NCBI RefSeq assembly: GCF_006442315.1
Contig: NZ_VFVY01000012.1
Location: 62,001 to 126,000, forward strand
Length of the DNA: 64,000 nucleotides
Direction of reading: 5' to 3'
Source of the DNA: Mesorhizobium sp. B2-3-4
GTDB lineage: Bacteria; Pseudomonadota; Alphaproteobacteria; Rhizobiales; Rhizobiaceae
Shown: positions 27,677 through 35,755 of the stretch, in pieces
How positions within the stretch are numbered: the first letter of the stretch is position 1
Layout: every line of letters starts with the position of its first letter
The notes under the pieces: model-generated
What the model was told of the DNA's origin: nothing
Seen by the model: the letters and a program-made list of their open reading frames with translations, nothing else
Databases searched by the model: none
Translations under genes and position numbers: made by a program

Positions 27677-29275
27677 TCAGTGGCTGAGCTCGGCCAGCGG
27701 CAGGTTGCAGCAGGCGCTGTAGCGCACGCCCTTGACGTCGGACTTGTAGGCCAGGATCAGGTTCGGGCTGACCAGCGGCAGGATAACCCTGTCCTTGATC
27801 ATCTCCTCGCCGGCCTGGTGCCAGAGCTTGGCGGCCTCGTCGCCGCTCGCCGCGAGTGCCGCCTTGTAGAGTTCGGACTCCTTCGGGTTGAGCACCGACG
27901 GCTCGCGTTCCGCACCGGCGCGGCGCGCCCACGGGCTGCCCTTGGTCATGGCGAAGTACTCGATGTATTGCGAGGTGCCGTAATAGTCCGGCGCGTAGAA
28001 CACCGCCGTCATCGGAATGCCATCGCCATTGATGCGCTCGCGCCAGTTGGCGAAGGGGATCGGCTGCAGGTCGAGCTTGATGTTGACCTTGGCCAGATCC
28101 TGCTGGACCTTCTGCATGAGGAGCGACAGGTCGACGCCGTAGACGTTCATGCCGGGGAACGCCGCTTCCATCTCGAAGCCGTCGGCATGGCCGGCCTTGG
28201 CCAAAAGCTCCTTCGCCTTGTCGAGGTCGTAGGGCTGCGCTTCGAAGCCCGAGCCGCCGGGGAAACCGAGCGGGATCGGCGCGCTGATCAACTGACCCTC
28301 TGAGCCGATGGTGAAGTCGAGGATGCTGGGGCGATCGAGCGCCAGCGAGATCGCTTCGCGCACGTCAGGCGTCAGCGGCACTTTGTTGGCCTTGGCGCCC
28401 GGCGACAGCGCGACATAGATGAAGTTGTAGGACGGCACCGTCTCGATCTTGACGTCGCTGCCCGTCATCGTCTTGGCCGTGTCCGGATCGATCTGCATGG
28501 CGATATCGGCGGTGCCGCTCTGCAGCATCTGCGCCTGCGCCACCGCGTCCTTGGTCTGGCGGATGACGACTTCGCTCAGAGCCGGCGCCTTGCGCCAGTA
28601 TTTGTCGTTGCGCACCAGGCGCACTTCCGAATTCGGCTCATAGGATTTCAGCACGAAGGGCGCGCTGCCGGCCGAATGCGCCAGGAACCAGGCCTCGGCA
28701 TTGTCGGTGGTGGAGGCATCCGCACCGGCCTTGGCGCCGGCTTCGGAAGCGACCTTGCTGTTGACGACGGCGGTGTAGGGTGCCGCGGCGATGTTGAGGA
28801 ACTCCGATGATGGCGCGACCATCTTGACCACGACCGTATGCGCGTCTGGCGTCTCGATCGAGGCGACATTGTCCATCAGGAACGAGGCACTGCCCTTGAG
28901 GTTCTTCAGCCGCTCCCACGACCACTTCACGTCCTTGGCCTCGACCGGCGAGCCGTCGGCGAATTTGGCGGCCGGATCGAGCGTGAAGGTGAAGCTGGTC
29001 TGGTCCGCATTGCCTTCCCATTTGGAAGCGAGCAGCGGGATCAGCTTGTTGTCCTTGTCCAGCGTCAGCAGCGATTCATAGACGCTGGAATTGTAGATCT
29101 GGCAGGTGTCACAGAAAGCGCGATGCGGATCGAGCGAGTTGAGGTCGATGTTGCGCGCGATCACCAGCGGCTTCTCGTCCTGCGCGAAGGTGGCAGGTGC
29201 CCAGAAGGCGCTGGTGGCCATGAGCGCGGCGGCCAGAAGGGGCGCCCTGGTCTTGTGTCTTGGTATGATGGTCAT
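27677..29275 (-). CDS. ABC transporter periplasmic substrate-binding protein, family 5 (peptide/opine type)
   Basis: A 532-residue protein with a Sec signal peptide: a basic n-region (RHKTR), a hydrophobic stretch LLAAALMATSAFWAPAT and likely cleavage after FA before QDEK. The body is an SBP_bac_5 fold, with NIDLNSLDPHRAFCDTCQIYNSSVYESLL, the LAxxW motif and ADGSPVEAKDVKWSWERL. It would capture the solute in the periplasm and deliver it to a DppBCDF-type importer. The only such importer here is at 16662-20631, so they are probably partners despite being 7 kb apart. It lies 48 bp downstream of the E1 gene on the same strand, so uptake and oxidation look co-transcribed. Confidence 0.9.
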   Translation of the reverse strand: MTIIPRHKTRAPLLAAALMATSAFWAPATFAQDEKPLVIARNIDLNSLDPHRAFCDTCQIYNSSVYESLLTLDKDNKLIPLLASKWEGNADQTSFTFTLDPAAKFADGSPVEAKDVKWSWERLKNLKGSASFLMDNVASIETPDAHTVVVKMVAPSSEFLNIAAAPYTAVVNSKVASEAGAKAGADASTTDNAEAWFLAHSAGSAPFVLKSYEPNSEVRLVRNDKYWRKAPALSEVVIRQTKDAVAQAQMLQSGTADIAMQIDPDTAKTMTGSDVKIETVPSYNFIYVALSPGAKANKVPLTPDVREAISLALDRPSILDFTIGSEGQLISAPIPLGFPGGSGFEAQPYDLDKAKELLAKAGHADGFEMEAAFPGMNVYGVDLSLLMQKVQQDLAKVNIKLDLQPIPFANWRERINGDGIPMTAVFYAPDYYGTSQYIEYFAMTKGSPWARRAGAEREPSVLNPKESELYKAALAASGDEAAKLWHQAGEEMIKDRVILPLVSPNLILAYKSDVKGVRYSACCNLPLAELSH

Positions 29276-29323
29276 TTCGGTTCTCCCATTTTCTTGTCTG
29301 ATCTTCGTGGCAATGCGTCTGCT

Positions 29324-31498
29324 CTACCCGCCCACGCCGGTGAGGGATCGAAGCGCGGCTCGTACCTTCTCGGCGCCGCCCAGTGCGGCCCGGTTGAGTG
29401 GAGCCGAGACGACGGGGGCCGATAGACTTCCCGTCACATGCAGGATCTCGTGGTCGAGATAATCGAACACGCGGTCCTGAATCTCCTGTGTCAGCCGGCC
29501 GCCGAGCGACAGCCCGCGCTGCACCTGTTCGACGACGGCGACCCGGTTTGTCTTGCGGATCGAGGCTTCCACCAACGGCCAGTCCAGCCCGGTCGGGTCG
29601 AGGCTGCGCAGGTCGATGATTTCGGCATCGACGCCGGTCTCCTCGACCACCTTCGTGGCGACAGCGACCATGCTGGCGCTTGTGAGCAAGGTGCAGGCAT
29701 TGCCCGGGCGGACCACCTTGGCCTTGCCAAGCCGCACGCAGTAGTCGCGGTCGTCGGTGGGAACAGGGCCTTCGCTCGGGAACAGTTCGACATGCTCGAT
29801 GATGACGACCGGATCGTTGCATTTCAGCGCTGAATTCATCAGGCCGATGTAATCGAAGGGTGTTGTCGGTGCGACGATGCGCCAGCCCGGATAGAGCGCG
29901 AACAGGCCGGACGGATCGCCCGAATGCTGCGACCCGTAGCCGGTGTGCGGCGAGACGCGTACGCGGACCACGATCGGCACGGGAAAGCCGCCGCCGAACA
30001 TATGGCGCACCTTGCTCACCGCGTTGAACAACTGGTCGGCCGCGACCAGGCAGAAGTCGCCGAACATGATCTCGACGACCGGCCGCAAACCACAAAGCGC
30101 TGCGCCCAGCGCCACGCCGACAAAACCGTTCTCGGCGATAGGCATCGCCAGCACGCGTTCGGGCCAGCGCTCCAGCGCACCCTTGGTGGCGCCCGATACG
30201 CCGCCGCGCAGCCTGTGCACGTCCTCGCCCATGATGATGATGCGCGGATCCTGTTCCATGGCCCGCGCGATGACTTCCGACGCGGCGGCCATGAACTTGA
30301 CCGGCCTGGTCTCGGCCGGCGGCACGTCCTCGATTTCCAGGAAATGTTCGCCCTTGAGTTCCGACAGGTCGCCGCGGATCTCGTTGTCGACGGCACCCGC
30401 ATCCGGCCACAGACGATCGGGAATGCGCAGCGCATTGCCGCTCATTTCGGTAAGCGTATCTGCCGCGGTGTCGACCACCTCCATGACGCGCTGGTCGAGC
30501 GTGGCGAGATCCGCGGGTTTGAGGATGCCCATTGCCTTCAGCCGCGTGGCCATGGTGACAAGCGGATCGCGCGCCTTCCAGGCATCCTCCTCGGCTCGCG
30601 TACGGTAGCCGAATTCGCTGCCGGGCCGGGCGCCGCTCTGGTGCAGGAAACGGTAGCAGAGCGCCTCGACCAGCACCGGGCCACCGTCTTCCTCAATGAC
30701 CCGGCGCGCCTCGCGCATGGCGTGGTGCACCGCCACCACATCCATGCCGTCGCATTCGATGCCGCGGAAGCCCAGCATCGGCCCGCGCGAGGCGAGCCGC
30801 GTCTCGCGCGTCTGTTCGTTGACATGGGTGGAGACGGCATAGAAGTTGTTTTCCGCAAAGAAGATCACCGGCAGCCGGTAGAGCGCGGCGATGTTCATCG
30901 CCTCATAGGCCGGGCCCGCCATCATCGTTCCGTCACCGAAGAAGGCGACCGAAATGTTGCCGGTCCCGAGCAGCTTGTCGGCCAGCGCATAGCCGGCAGC
31001 ATGCGGCAGGTTGCCGCCGATGATGGCGCTGGTGCCGGGAATGCCGGAAGCGTCGTCGCGCATGTGCATCGAGCCGCCGCGGCCGCCGCAATAGCCAACG
31101 GTGAGCCCCATGATCTCGGCCATCAGGCCCCGCACCGAGCCCTGCATGCCCGTGTTGAAATCGTCACGCAGGGGGTCGAATCCCGCTGGCGTCTGGGCAT
31201 TGACCAGCTTGGCCAGCACCTGATGGTGGGCGCGGTGCGTGCCGTTGATACGGTCGCCGGTGCCAAGCATCGACATCGCGCCGACCGCGGTCGCTTCCTG
31301 TCCGATGCTGGCATGAGCCGGCCCGTGCACCAGCCCGGCATTGGCGAGATCGAGCACCTTCTCTTCGAAACGGCGGATCAGCAGCATCTGATGATACCAA
31401 CTCACGAGGCCCGACGCCTCGGCGGCGTTCCAGTCGGAATCGTCGACGTCGAGCCGCAACCAGGGCGCCGAGGGCTGGATCGCTGTCTGCTGGACCAT
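29324..31498 (-). CDS. Fused alpha-beta E1 component of a 2-oxo acid/acetoin-type dehydrogenase
   Basis: A 724-residue thiamine diphosphate enzyme with alpha and beta parts in one chain. The alpha half (about 30-340) holds IRRFEEKVLDL, HASIGQEATAVG, GGRGGSMH and the cofactor motif GDG at 188-190 followed by AENN about 30 residues later. The beta half (about 400-724) holds IIMGEDV, PIAENGFVGVALGAAL, the AADQLFNAVSK region and SPHTGYGSQHS. Separate E1 subunits are more usual. No E2 or E3 gene lies nearby, so it must borrow partners or use another acceptor. Two operator-like palindromes lie upstream, at 31523 and 31603. The binding-protein gene follows at 48 bp. Confidence 0.85.
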   Translation of the reverse strand: MVQQTAIQPSAPWLRLDVDDSDWNAAEASGLVSWYHQMLLIRRFEEKVLDLANAGLVHGPAHASIGQEATAVGAMSMLGTGDRINGTHRAHHQVLAKLVNAQTPAGFDPLRDDFNTGMQGSVRGLMAEIMGLTVGYCGGRGGSMHMRDDASGIPGTSAIIGGNLPHAAGYALADKLLGTGNISVAFFGDGTMMAGPAYEAMNIAALYRLPVIFFAENNFYAVSTHVNEQTRETRLASRGPMLGFRGIECDGMDVVAVHHAMREARRVIEEDGGPVLVEALCYRFLHQSGARPGSEFGYRTRAEEDAWKARDPLVTMATRLKAMGILKPADLATLDQRVMEVVDTAADTLTEMSGNALRIPDRLWPDAGAVDNEIRGDLSELKGEHFLEIEDVPPAETRPVKFMAAASEVIARAMEQDPRIIIMGEDVHRLRGGVSGATKGALERWPERVLAMPIAENGFVGVALGAALCGLRPVVEIMFGDFCLVAADQLFNAVSKVRHMFGGGFPVPIVVRVRVSPHTGYGSQHSGDPSGLFALYPGWRIVAPTTPFDYIGLMNSALKCNDPVVIIEHVELFPSEGPVPTDDRDYCVRLGKAKVVRPGNACTLLTSASMVAVATKVVEETGVDAEIIDLRSLDPTGLDWPLVEASIRKTNRVAVVEQVQRGLSLGGRLTQEIQDRVFDYLDHEILHVTGSLSAPVVSAPLNRAALGGAEKVRAALRSLTGVGG

Positions 31499-31522
31499 TT
31501 ACGCTAGTTCCGCTTCGGTAGA

Positions 31523-31532
31523 TGATATATCA
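31523..31532. promoter_or_regulatory. Putative GntR operator upstream of the E1 gene
   Basis: TGATATATCA, a perfect palindrome, lies 25 bp before the E1 start and is identical to the site before the aminotransferase at 27578. It suggests joint control of both genes by the FadR-type regulator at 25559. Confidence 0.5.
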
Positions 31533-31602
31533 AATATTCTCTATGTCGGTTGTCGAGGCTCATTCCAGGGCATGTCATCGGTTCGCGGGGTTCGGCAGAC
31601 AA

Positions 31603-31619
31603 ATGGAATTAAATTTCAT
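31603..31619. promoter_or_regulatory. Putative IclR operator upstream of the E1/binding-protein operon
   Basis: ATGGAATTAAATTTCAT matches the reverse strand of the site near iclR (16542-16558) at 16 of 17 bases, and the match extends to AAATGGAATTNAATTTCATTTT. It lies about 105 bp upstream of the E1 start. Confidence 0.7.
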
Positions 31620-31837
31620 TTTCTACACAAAGCCGAGACTAAGCCGGGACGGCGCCGTTCCGCAAGTGGAATTTTCGGGCATGACCGGGGCCTTCCCGGG
31701 CAGTCGCCGAGGCTTGGCATCACGACGCCCAATCGCCGGATAGCCGCAGACGACATTTCCAGGCCATCTCTCGGCGATCGCCCGGCTGTAAGACAAGGTG
31801 ACCGGATTTGCCATTGAGCATGGGGTGCGATAGGTTA

Positions 31838-31852
31838 TATTGCACTGCACAA
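31838..31852. promoter_or_regulatory. EPS-cluster palindromic box, copy 1 (divergent form)
   Basis: TATTGCACTGCACAA keeps the TTGC-N3-GCA core of the boxes found before exoY, exoL/exoT and the gene at 50794, with weaker outer arms. It lies 93 bp upstream of the exoQ-like start. Confidence 0.4.
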
Positions 31853-31944
31853 TGGAGACGCCGTTTCTTGTACGCCCCTGTTTGCGGAAATGCCGGCCGG
31901 TTTGCAGCCTGTCGGTCCGGGGTCGTGTCGACGGGACCCTTTAG

Positions 31945-33261
31945 ATGAAAATTCCCAAATCCCTGCTGGTCGATCCCGAGAAGAACTCGGTCTATGGCAG
32001 CTTTGCCGTTGCCGTCTCGATCTGGGCGTTTTCCTATTCCGTGATTTTCGGCCAGGTGATGATCCTGGCCTATTACGCGGTCTGGCTGCCGCTTGTCGTG
32101 GTCGACTACCGGCGGTTTCTGCGGCAGTTGTCCAGCGCCTGGCTGCCGTTGCTGTTCGTGGCCTATGTCTGCTTCTCGGTTTTCTGGTCGCAGGCCCCCG
32201 GCATCACCGCGAGAACTGCGGTCCAGTACCTGTCCCACATTGCCTGCGCCTATGTCGCGGCGCGCACCATCAGCGTGCGGACCCTGACGCTGGGCGCCTT
32301 GGTCGGGATATTCTTCGTCATGCTCTACTCCCTCAAGGTTGGGGCCTATTCCGAGGATGTCCTTGACGGCACCTACAATTTCGTCGGCGCCTTCGCCTCC
32401 AAGAACCAGATCGGTTTCGTCGCCTCACTCGGCATTTATTTCTCCGTGGTGTTCCTTGCTTTCTTCCGGCGTGGCCGGCTGAGCTTCATCCTCACCGTGC
32501 CTGTCGTGCTGCTGTCGGGCTACCTCCTGGCCATCGCGCATTCGGCGACGTCGACCGCTTCGATCCCTGCGGTGCTTGCGTTGATCGTGCTGCTTGCCAT
32601 GAGCAAGCTCCTGTCGCGACGCTATCGCCGGGTGATCTTCCTGGTCGGTGCCGGGCTGATCGTCGTCGTGGCTTTCGTTGCCCTCAATCTTGGGCTGATG
32701 GATTTCGTGCTTGGCATCTTCGGCAAGGATTCGACGCTCACCGGGCGGACCTATCTGTGGGAACAGGGCTGGAACGCCGCCATGCGGTCGCCCATCCTCG
32801 GTGTCGGCTACGCCGCCTACTGGGTGCAGGGCTTCGCGGAGGCGGAGCGGCTGTGGAACGAATTCTACATCACCACCCGCACCGGCTTCCACTTCCACAA
32901 CACCTATGTCGAGGCGCTGGTCGAACTCGGCTTCACCGGGGCGGTGATGATCTCGCTGATCATGTTGCGCTCGCTTCTCGGCCATCTCACGGCGGTGATG
33001 TTCAAGTCGTGGCAGGCCGATTCGGTTGTTCTCATCGGCGTGATGGTGCTGCTGCTCATCCGTTCCTTCGTCGAGGTCGAGATCCTCAACCCTTACATCA
33101 TGGGCTCGTTCCTGATGTATTTCTCCTTCTTCAAGCTGGCGCGCCTGCCGGTGACCCGCGCCCGGTGGTCGCCGGCATTCGAGCCGGCGGATGCGAGCAG
33201 GGGTGACGCGGCATGGCCCCGCCATGCCCGCCGCCCGGCGACCGCCGCCGATCAGGCGTGA
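31945..33261 (+). CDS. exoQ: O-antigen ligase/polymerase family protein, ExoQ-like
   Basis: A 438-residue integral membrane protein with about ten to twelve hydrophobic segments and the Wzy/WaaL-type periplasmic loop: LTGRTYLWEQGWNAAMRSPILGVGYAAYW followed by FHFHNTYVEALVELGF. The Arg and His residues of this loop are typical of polysaccharide polymerases. In S. meliloti, ExoQ polymerises succinoglycan repeat units to high molecular weight. Its location beyond exoF and exoY matches that role, though here the gene points the other way and other genes separate them. A TTGC-N3-GCA box lies in its upstream region. The C-terminal tail after about 400 is charged and probably cytoplasmic. Confidence 0.75.
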   Translation: MKIPKSLLVDPEKNSVYGSFAVAVSIWAFSYSVIFGQVMILAYYAVWLPLVVVDYRRFLRQLSSAWLPLLFVAYVCFSVFWSQAPGITARTAVQYLSHIACAYVAARTISVRTLTLGALVGIFFVMLYSLKVGAYSEDVLDGTYNFVGAFASKNQIGFVASLGIYFSVVFLAFFRRGRLSFILTVPVVLLSGYLLAIAHSATSTASIPAVLALIVLLAMSKLLSRRYRRVIFLVGAGLIVVVAFVALNLGLMDFVLGIFGKDSTLTGRTYLWEQGWNAAMRSPILGVGYAAYWVQGFAEAERLWNEFYITTRTGFHFHNTYVEALVELGFTGAVMISLIMLRSLLGHLTAVMFKSWQADSVVLIGVMVLLLIRSFVEVEILNPYIMGSFLMYFSFFKLARLPVTRARWSPAFEPADASRGDAAWPRHARRPATAADQA

Positions 33262-33363
33262 GCCGTCGGAGGAACGATCTCATCGTCCGCGTCGGAATCG
33301 GTCGTCGGAACCAGCCATTTCCGATTTCCGGCCATATGGAGCCGGCGGCTGGCCAGTTGTGGA

Positions 33364-34025
33364 TCAGCGCTCCCAGCCCGGCGCGAAGGGATAGCGATGC
33401 GACCACAGGCTCGCCAGCCGGGGGTCCGCATCAACCCGGCTTACGGCATCCGCCAGGGACGGCGCCACTTCATTGAAACGCCGCCGCCCCGGCGACCATC
33501 TGGAAGCAGTCGCCACATAGAGGTCGAGCACGGACAATTCCTGCCCCAGAAGGTACCGGCCCGGCCGCAACTGGTTGCCCATGAATGCCCAGCATCGGGC
33601 GATACGCTCGAACAGGCGCGCTCGAATCTCCTCGTGATCTTCAGGCCGTTCGAGGACGCGCGATGGATTGTCTGCGATCCAATAGAGGGCATAGACGGCG
33701 CTGGAGACGAATGTCATCCAGCGCAGGAATTCCCCCCTCGCCGGGTCTGATAGTGCGGGGGCGAGACGGCCTTCCGGGGTGTTGTCGGCGAGCCATATCA
33801 GGATGGCCGCGCTTTCGGTCATCAGCCTCCCCGATGGCAGCACAAGCGCCGGCACCTGAATCATGGGATTGATGGTCCGAAGCTTGTCGGCTTGCTCCTC
33901 GCTTTCCCAGGGCGAGCATTCTTCCACCCTGTAGGGCAACTTCAGCAGCTCCAGCGCCGCCTCGATGGGCACGGAGAGCCCGAACCTGAGGCTCCATAAA
34001 CGATGAAGGGCCTGGTCGCGGGCAT
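33364..34025 (-). pseudogene. Glutathione S-transferase family gene with an apparent N-terminal frameshift
   Basis: Most of the gene reads as a glutathione S-transferase: VPIEAALELLKLPYRV, NPMIQVPALVLPSG, the glutathione-contact TESAAILIWLAD, and a helical C-terminal domain ending PFAPGWER. The expected first strand, FIVYGASGSGS, is in a different frame starting at the ATG at 34025, and the two frames join at about 33974-33977, where a GA pair is repeated (TC on the coding strand). Removing two bases would restore a continuous protein. An alternative start at 34032 in the main frame gives 222 residues but replaces the first strand with unrelated sequence. So it is either a recent pseudogene, a sequencing error, or a protein with an odd N-terminus. 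Confidence 0.6.
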
Positions 34026-34183
34026 GGTGCATCCGTTCTGCGTTGCAGGTTCGTCCGATAGCGCTCGCGGCACCCTATGGCCCGACACGAGACCTCGGGA
34101 TAGTCCCGGAATACGCGCGGGCGTTTCGGCCGTCCGATGATTTCGATGGAACGGCAGCGTGCAAGGGTCGCCGCCGGCCGGCG

Positions 34184-34633
34184 CTAGCGGAAGACCGCTA
34201 TGGCATCGAGTTTGCCGCGGCGAGGCTCGAGGTTGAAACTCGCCACCTCCCGGCCCGTCTCGGCCCCGACATGCAGGCATATTTTCTTCAGCGCCTCGGT
34301 GGCCTGGATCATCCTGACCGGCAGGTCCGGCCCATCCATCCCCAAGGGGAACATGTCGCGGAAGATGACCTTTCCGAGGGGGCGTCCCAATGTTCTCAAG
34401 GCCAGGGCAACGCCCGCAGCCAATTCTTGATCAGGACGTGAACCTGCATTGTAGTCGGTCACGACAATGCCGTCGCCGTCTTCCCGCTCGACCCTCACCC
34501 AGAAACGCGGGTCGTCGGCGCGCTCGACCCTGACTGAGAAATCATCTTCCCTTACCAGAAGATCGAGCTCAGGATCGGGCGCTGCCTTGGCGGCCGCCAA
34601 CGAGATGGTTTTGGCACTGATCTTGGGTACCAT
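34184..34633 (-). CDS. Hypothetical protein, 149 residues
   Basis: I do not recognise a family. The protein is soluble, acidic and has no signal peptide or membrane segment. It contains alternating charged beta-like stretches (LDLLVREDDFSVRVERADDPRFWVRVER) and a helical C-terminal half with LALRTLGRPLGKVIF. Codon use agrees with its neighbours, which supports a real gene. It is followed on the same strand by the GST-like gene after 158 bp. Function unknown. Confidence 0.65.
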   Translation of the reverse strand: MVPKISAKTISLAAAKAAPDPELDLLVREDDFSVRVERADDPRFWVRVEREDGDGIVVTDYNAGSRPDQELAAGVALALRTLGRPLGKVIFRDMFPLGMDGPDLPVRMIQATEALKKICLHVGAETGREVASFNLEPRRGKLDAIAVFR

Positions 34634-34862
34634 GCCGCTATCCTGTAACCTTCTTGTTAACCATAGAGTACTGCTCGACGGTTATCAAGCTTCAGTATAA
34701 CGTGGCCGATTACTGCACTGCGGGATGTGATTGCCGCGACTAAAGCGAGGCAAGAAAAGTCTGCAAACGGTTTTCCACCCGCAACTGCGCAGAACGGAAA
34801 GTTGGAATGCTTCATCCGTTTCGCGAAACGATGAAGCCCTCTGGTTGCGCGAGGCGTTCGAA

Positions 34863-35432
34863 ATGCGGTTGTGTTTGTGGGATTTGCAATCGCCGATCAA
34901 CATCGGGATGATCCTGCGGACGGCGGAGATCTACCGCGTTCCGGTCGTCGTCTATGACCGGCGCGGCGTCTTCGGCGGATCCGCCGCGCTGACCACCATC
35001 TCCGATTTCGCCTGTGGGGCTCTGCAGCGGAGGCCGCCGGCTATCTATGGTGAAGAAAGACGTGTGCGCGAAGCCATCTCCGGCCGTCTGTTCGCAACCG
35101 TGATCGCCCCCGATGCGCAGCCGCTGCAGCAGACAATGATCGGCGCCGATGACTGCGTGCTGGTGGGCAATGAATATGACGGGCTGCCCGACGGCCTCCT
35201 TGCCGCCGCCGATACCCACCTGATGATACCGATGCCGCCGGGTTATTATCCCAAGCCGCAGTCGGCCAGTCCGATCGATCCGGCCAGAAGCCAGAAGAAC
35301 GCTCAGGATGGCATGCCCAGCCTCAACGTCGCCGTCGCTTCGGCCATCATCATGTTCGAGGTATTCGCCCGCACGCCGGGCGCCGAACTTGCTACCGTTC
35401 GATCTGTCGCGCCGCGTGTCGGCAGCCATTGA
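34863..35432 (+). CDS. SPOUT (TrmH/SpoU) family RNA 2'-O-methyltransferase
   Basis: The start is set at the ATG at 34863, preceded by GCGAGG, because homology begins at MRLCLWDLQSPINIGMILRTAE; an in-frame TTG at 34731 would add 44 unrelated residues. The 189-residue protein shows the three SPOUT motifs: NIGMILRTA, LVGNEYDGLPDGLL, and IPMPPGYYPKPQSAS followed by SLNVAVASAII, which form the trefoil knot for S-adenosylmethionine. It would methylate ribose of a tRNA or rRNA. There is an insertion (IDPARSQKNAQDG) between motifs 2 and 3, and no N-terminal substrate domain. The target is unknown. Confidence 0.8.
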   Translation: MRLCLWDLQSPINIGMILRTAEIYRVPVVVYDRRGVFGGSAALTTISDFACGALQRRPPAIYGEERRVREAISGRLFATVIAPDAQPLQQTMIGADDCVLVGNEYDGLPDGLLAAADTHLMIPMPPGYYPKPQSASPIDPARSQKNAQDGMPSLNVAVASAIIMFEVFARTPGAELATVRSVAPRVGSH

Positions 35433-35601
35433 ACTCGTCCAGCAGGGCGTGCCGATCAAGGGCGCGCAGGACGCGCACCGTTTCGACGACGGCGTCCAGG
35501 TCGATGTGCTGCATGGCGACCACGTCGCCCGCTTTGCCGTCTGATACGACCGCGGGTTTTCGATCCGCCGCCGGCCTGCTGAAACTGAGAATCCGTGCCA
35601 T
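35392..35601 (-). CDS. Small hypothetical protein, 69 residues
   Basis: A short gene with a strong ribosome site (GAAGGACGAG directly before the ATG at 35601) and codon use like its neighbours. The product begins MARILSFSRPA and has a helical middle (LDAVVETVRVLRALDRHALLDEF). It has no membrane segment and no recognised family. Its 3' end overlaps the convergent methyltransferase gene by 41 bp. Kept because start signal and codon bias agree; otherwise this stretch before the TIR-like gene would be empty. Confidence 0.5.
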   Translation of the reverse strand: MARILSFSRPAADRKPAVVSDGKAGDVVAMQHIDLDAVVETVRVLRALDRHALLDEFNGCRHAARQIER

Positions 35602-35755
35602 CTCGTCCTTCGCCTTTTCGGCTGAGACTGACAGAACAGGGTTAATGAAGCCTTAGCATCCGGGCCAATTCAATAAAGGCCCGTCATCTTCTTGACCAAG
35701 CTATGAACATCATGGTTAACATATTGTTGATGTGGGTCGGGTGCGGTGTGCGGGC

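Larger units (their letters stand above)
31499..31944. other. Intergenic control region between the E1 operon and exoQ
   Basis: These 446 bp contain no convincing gene. They hold three palindromes: TGATATATCA at 31523, the IclR-type site at 31603, and a TGTTGC-type box at 31838. They mark the boundary between the catabolic region and the exo cluster. Confidence 0.7.
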
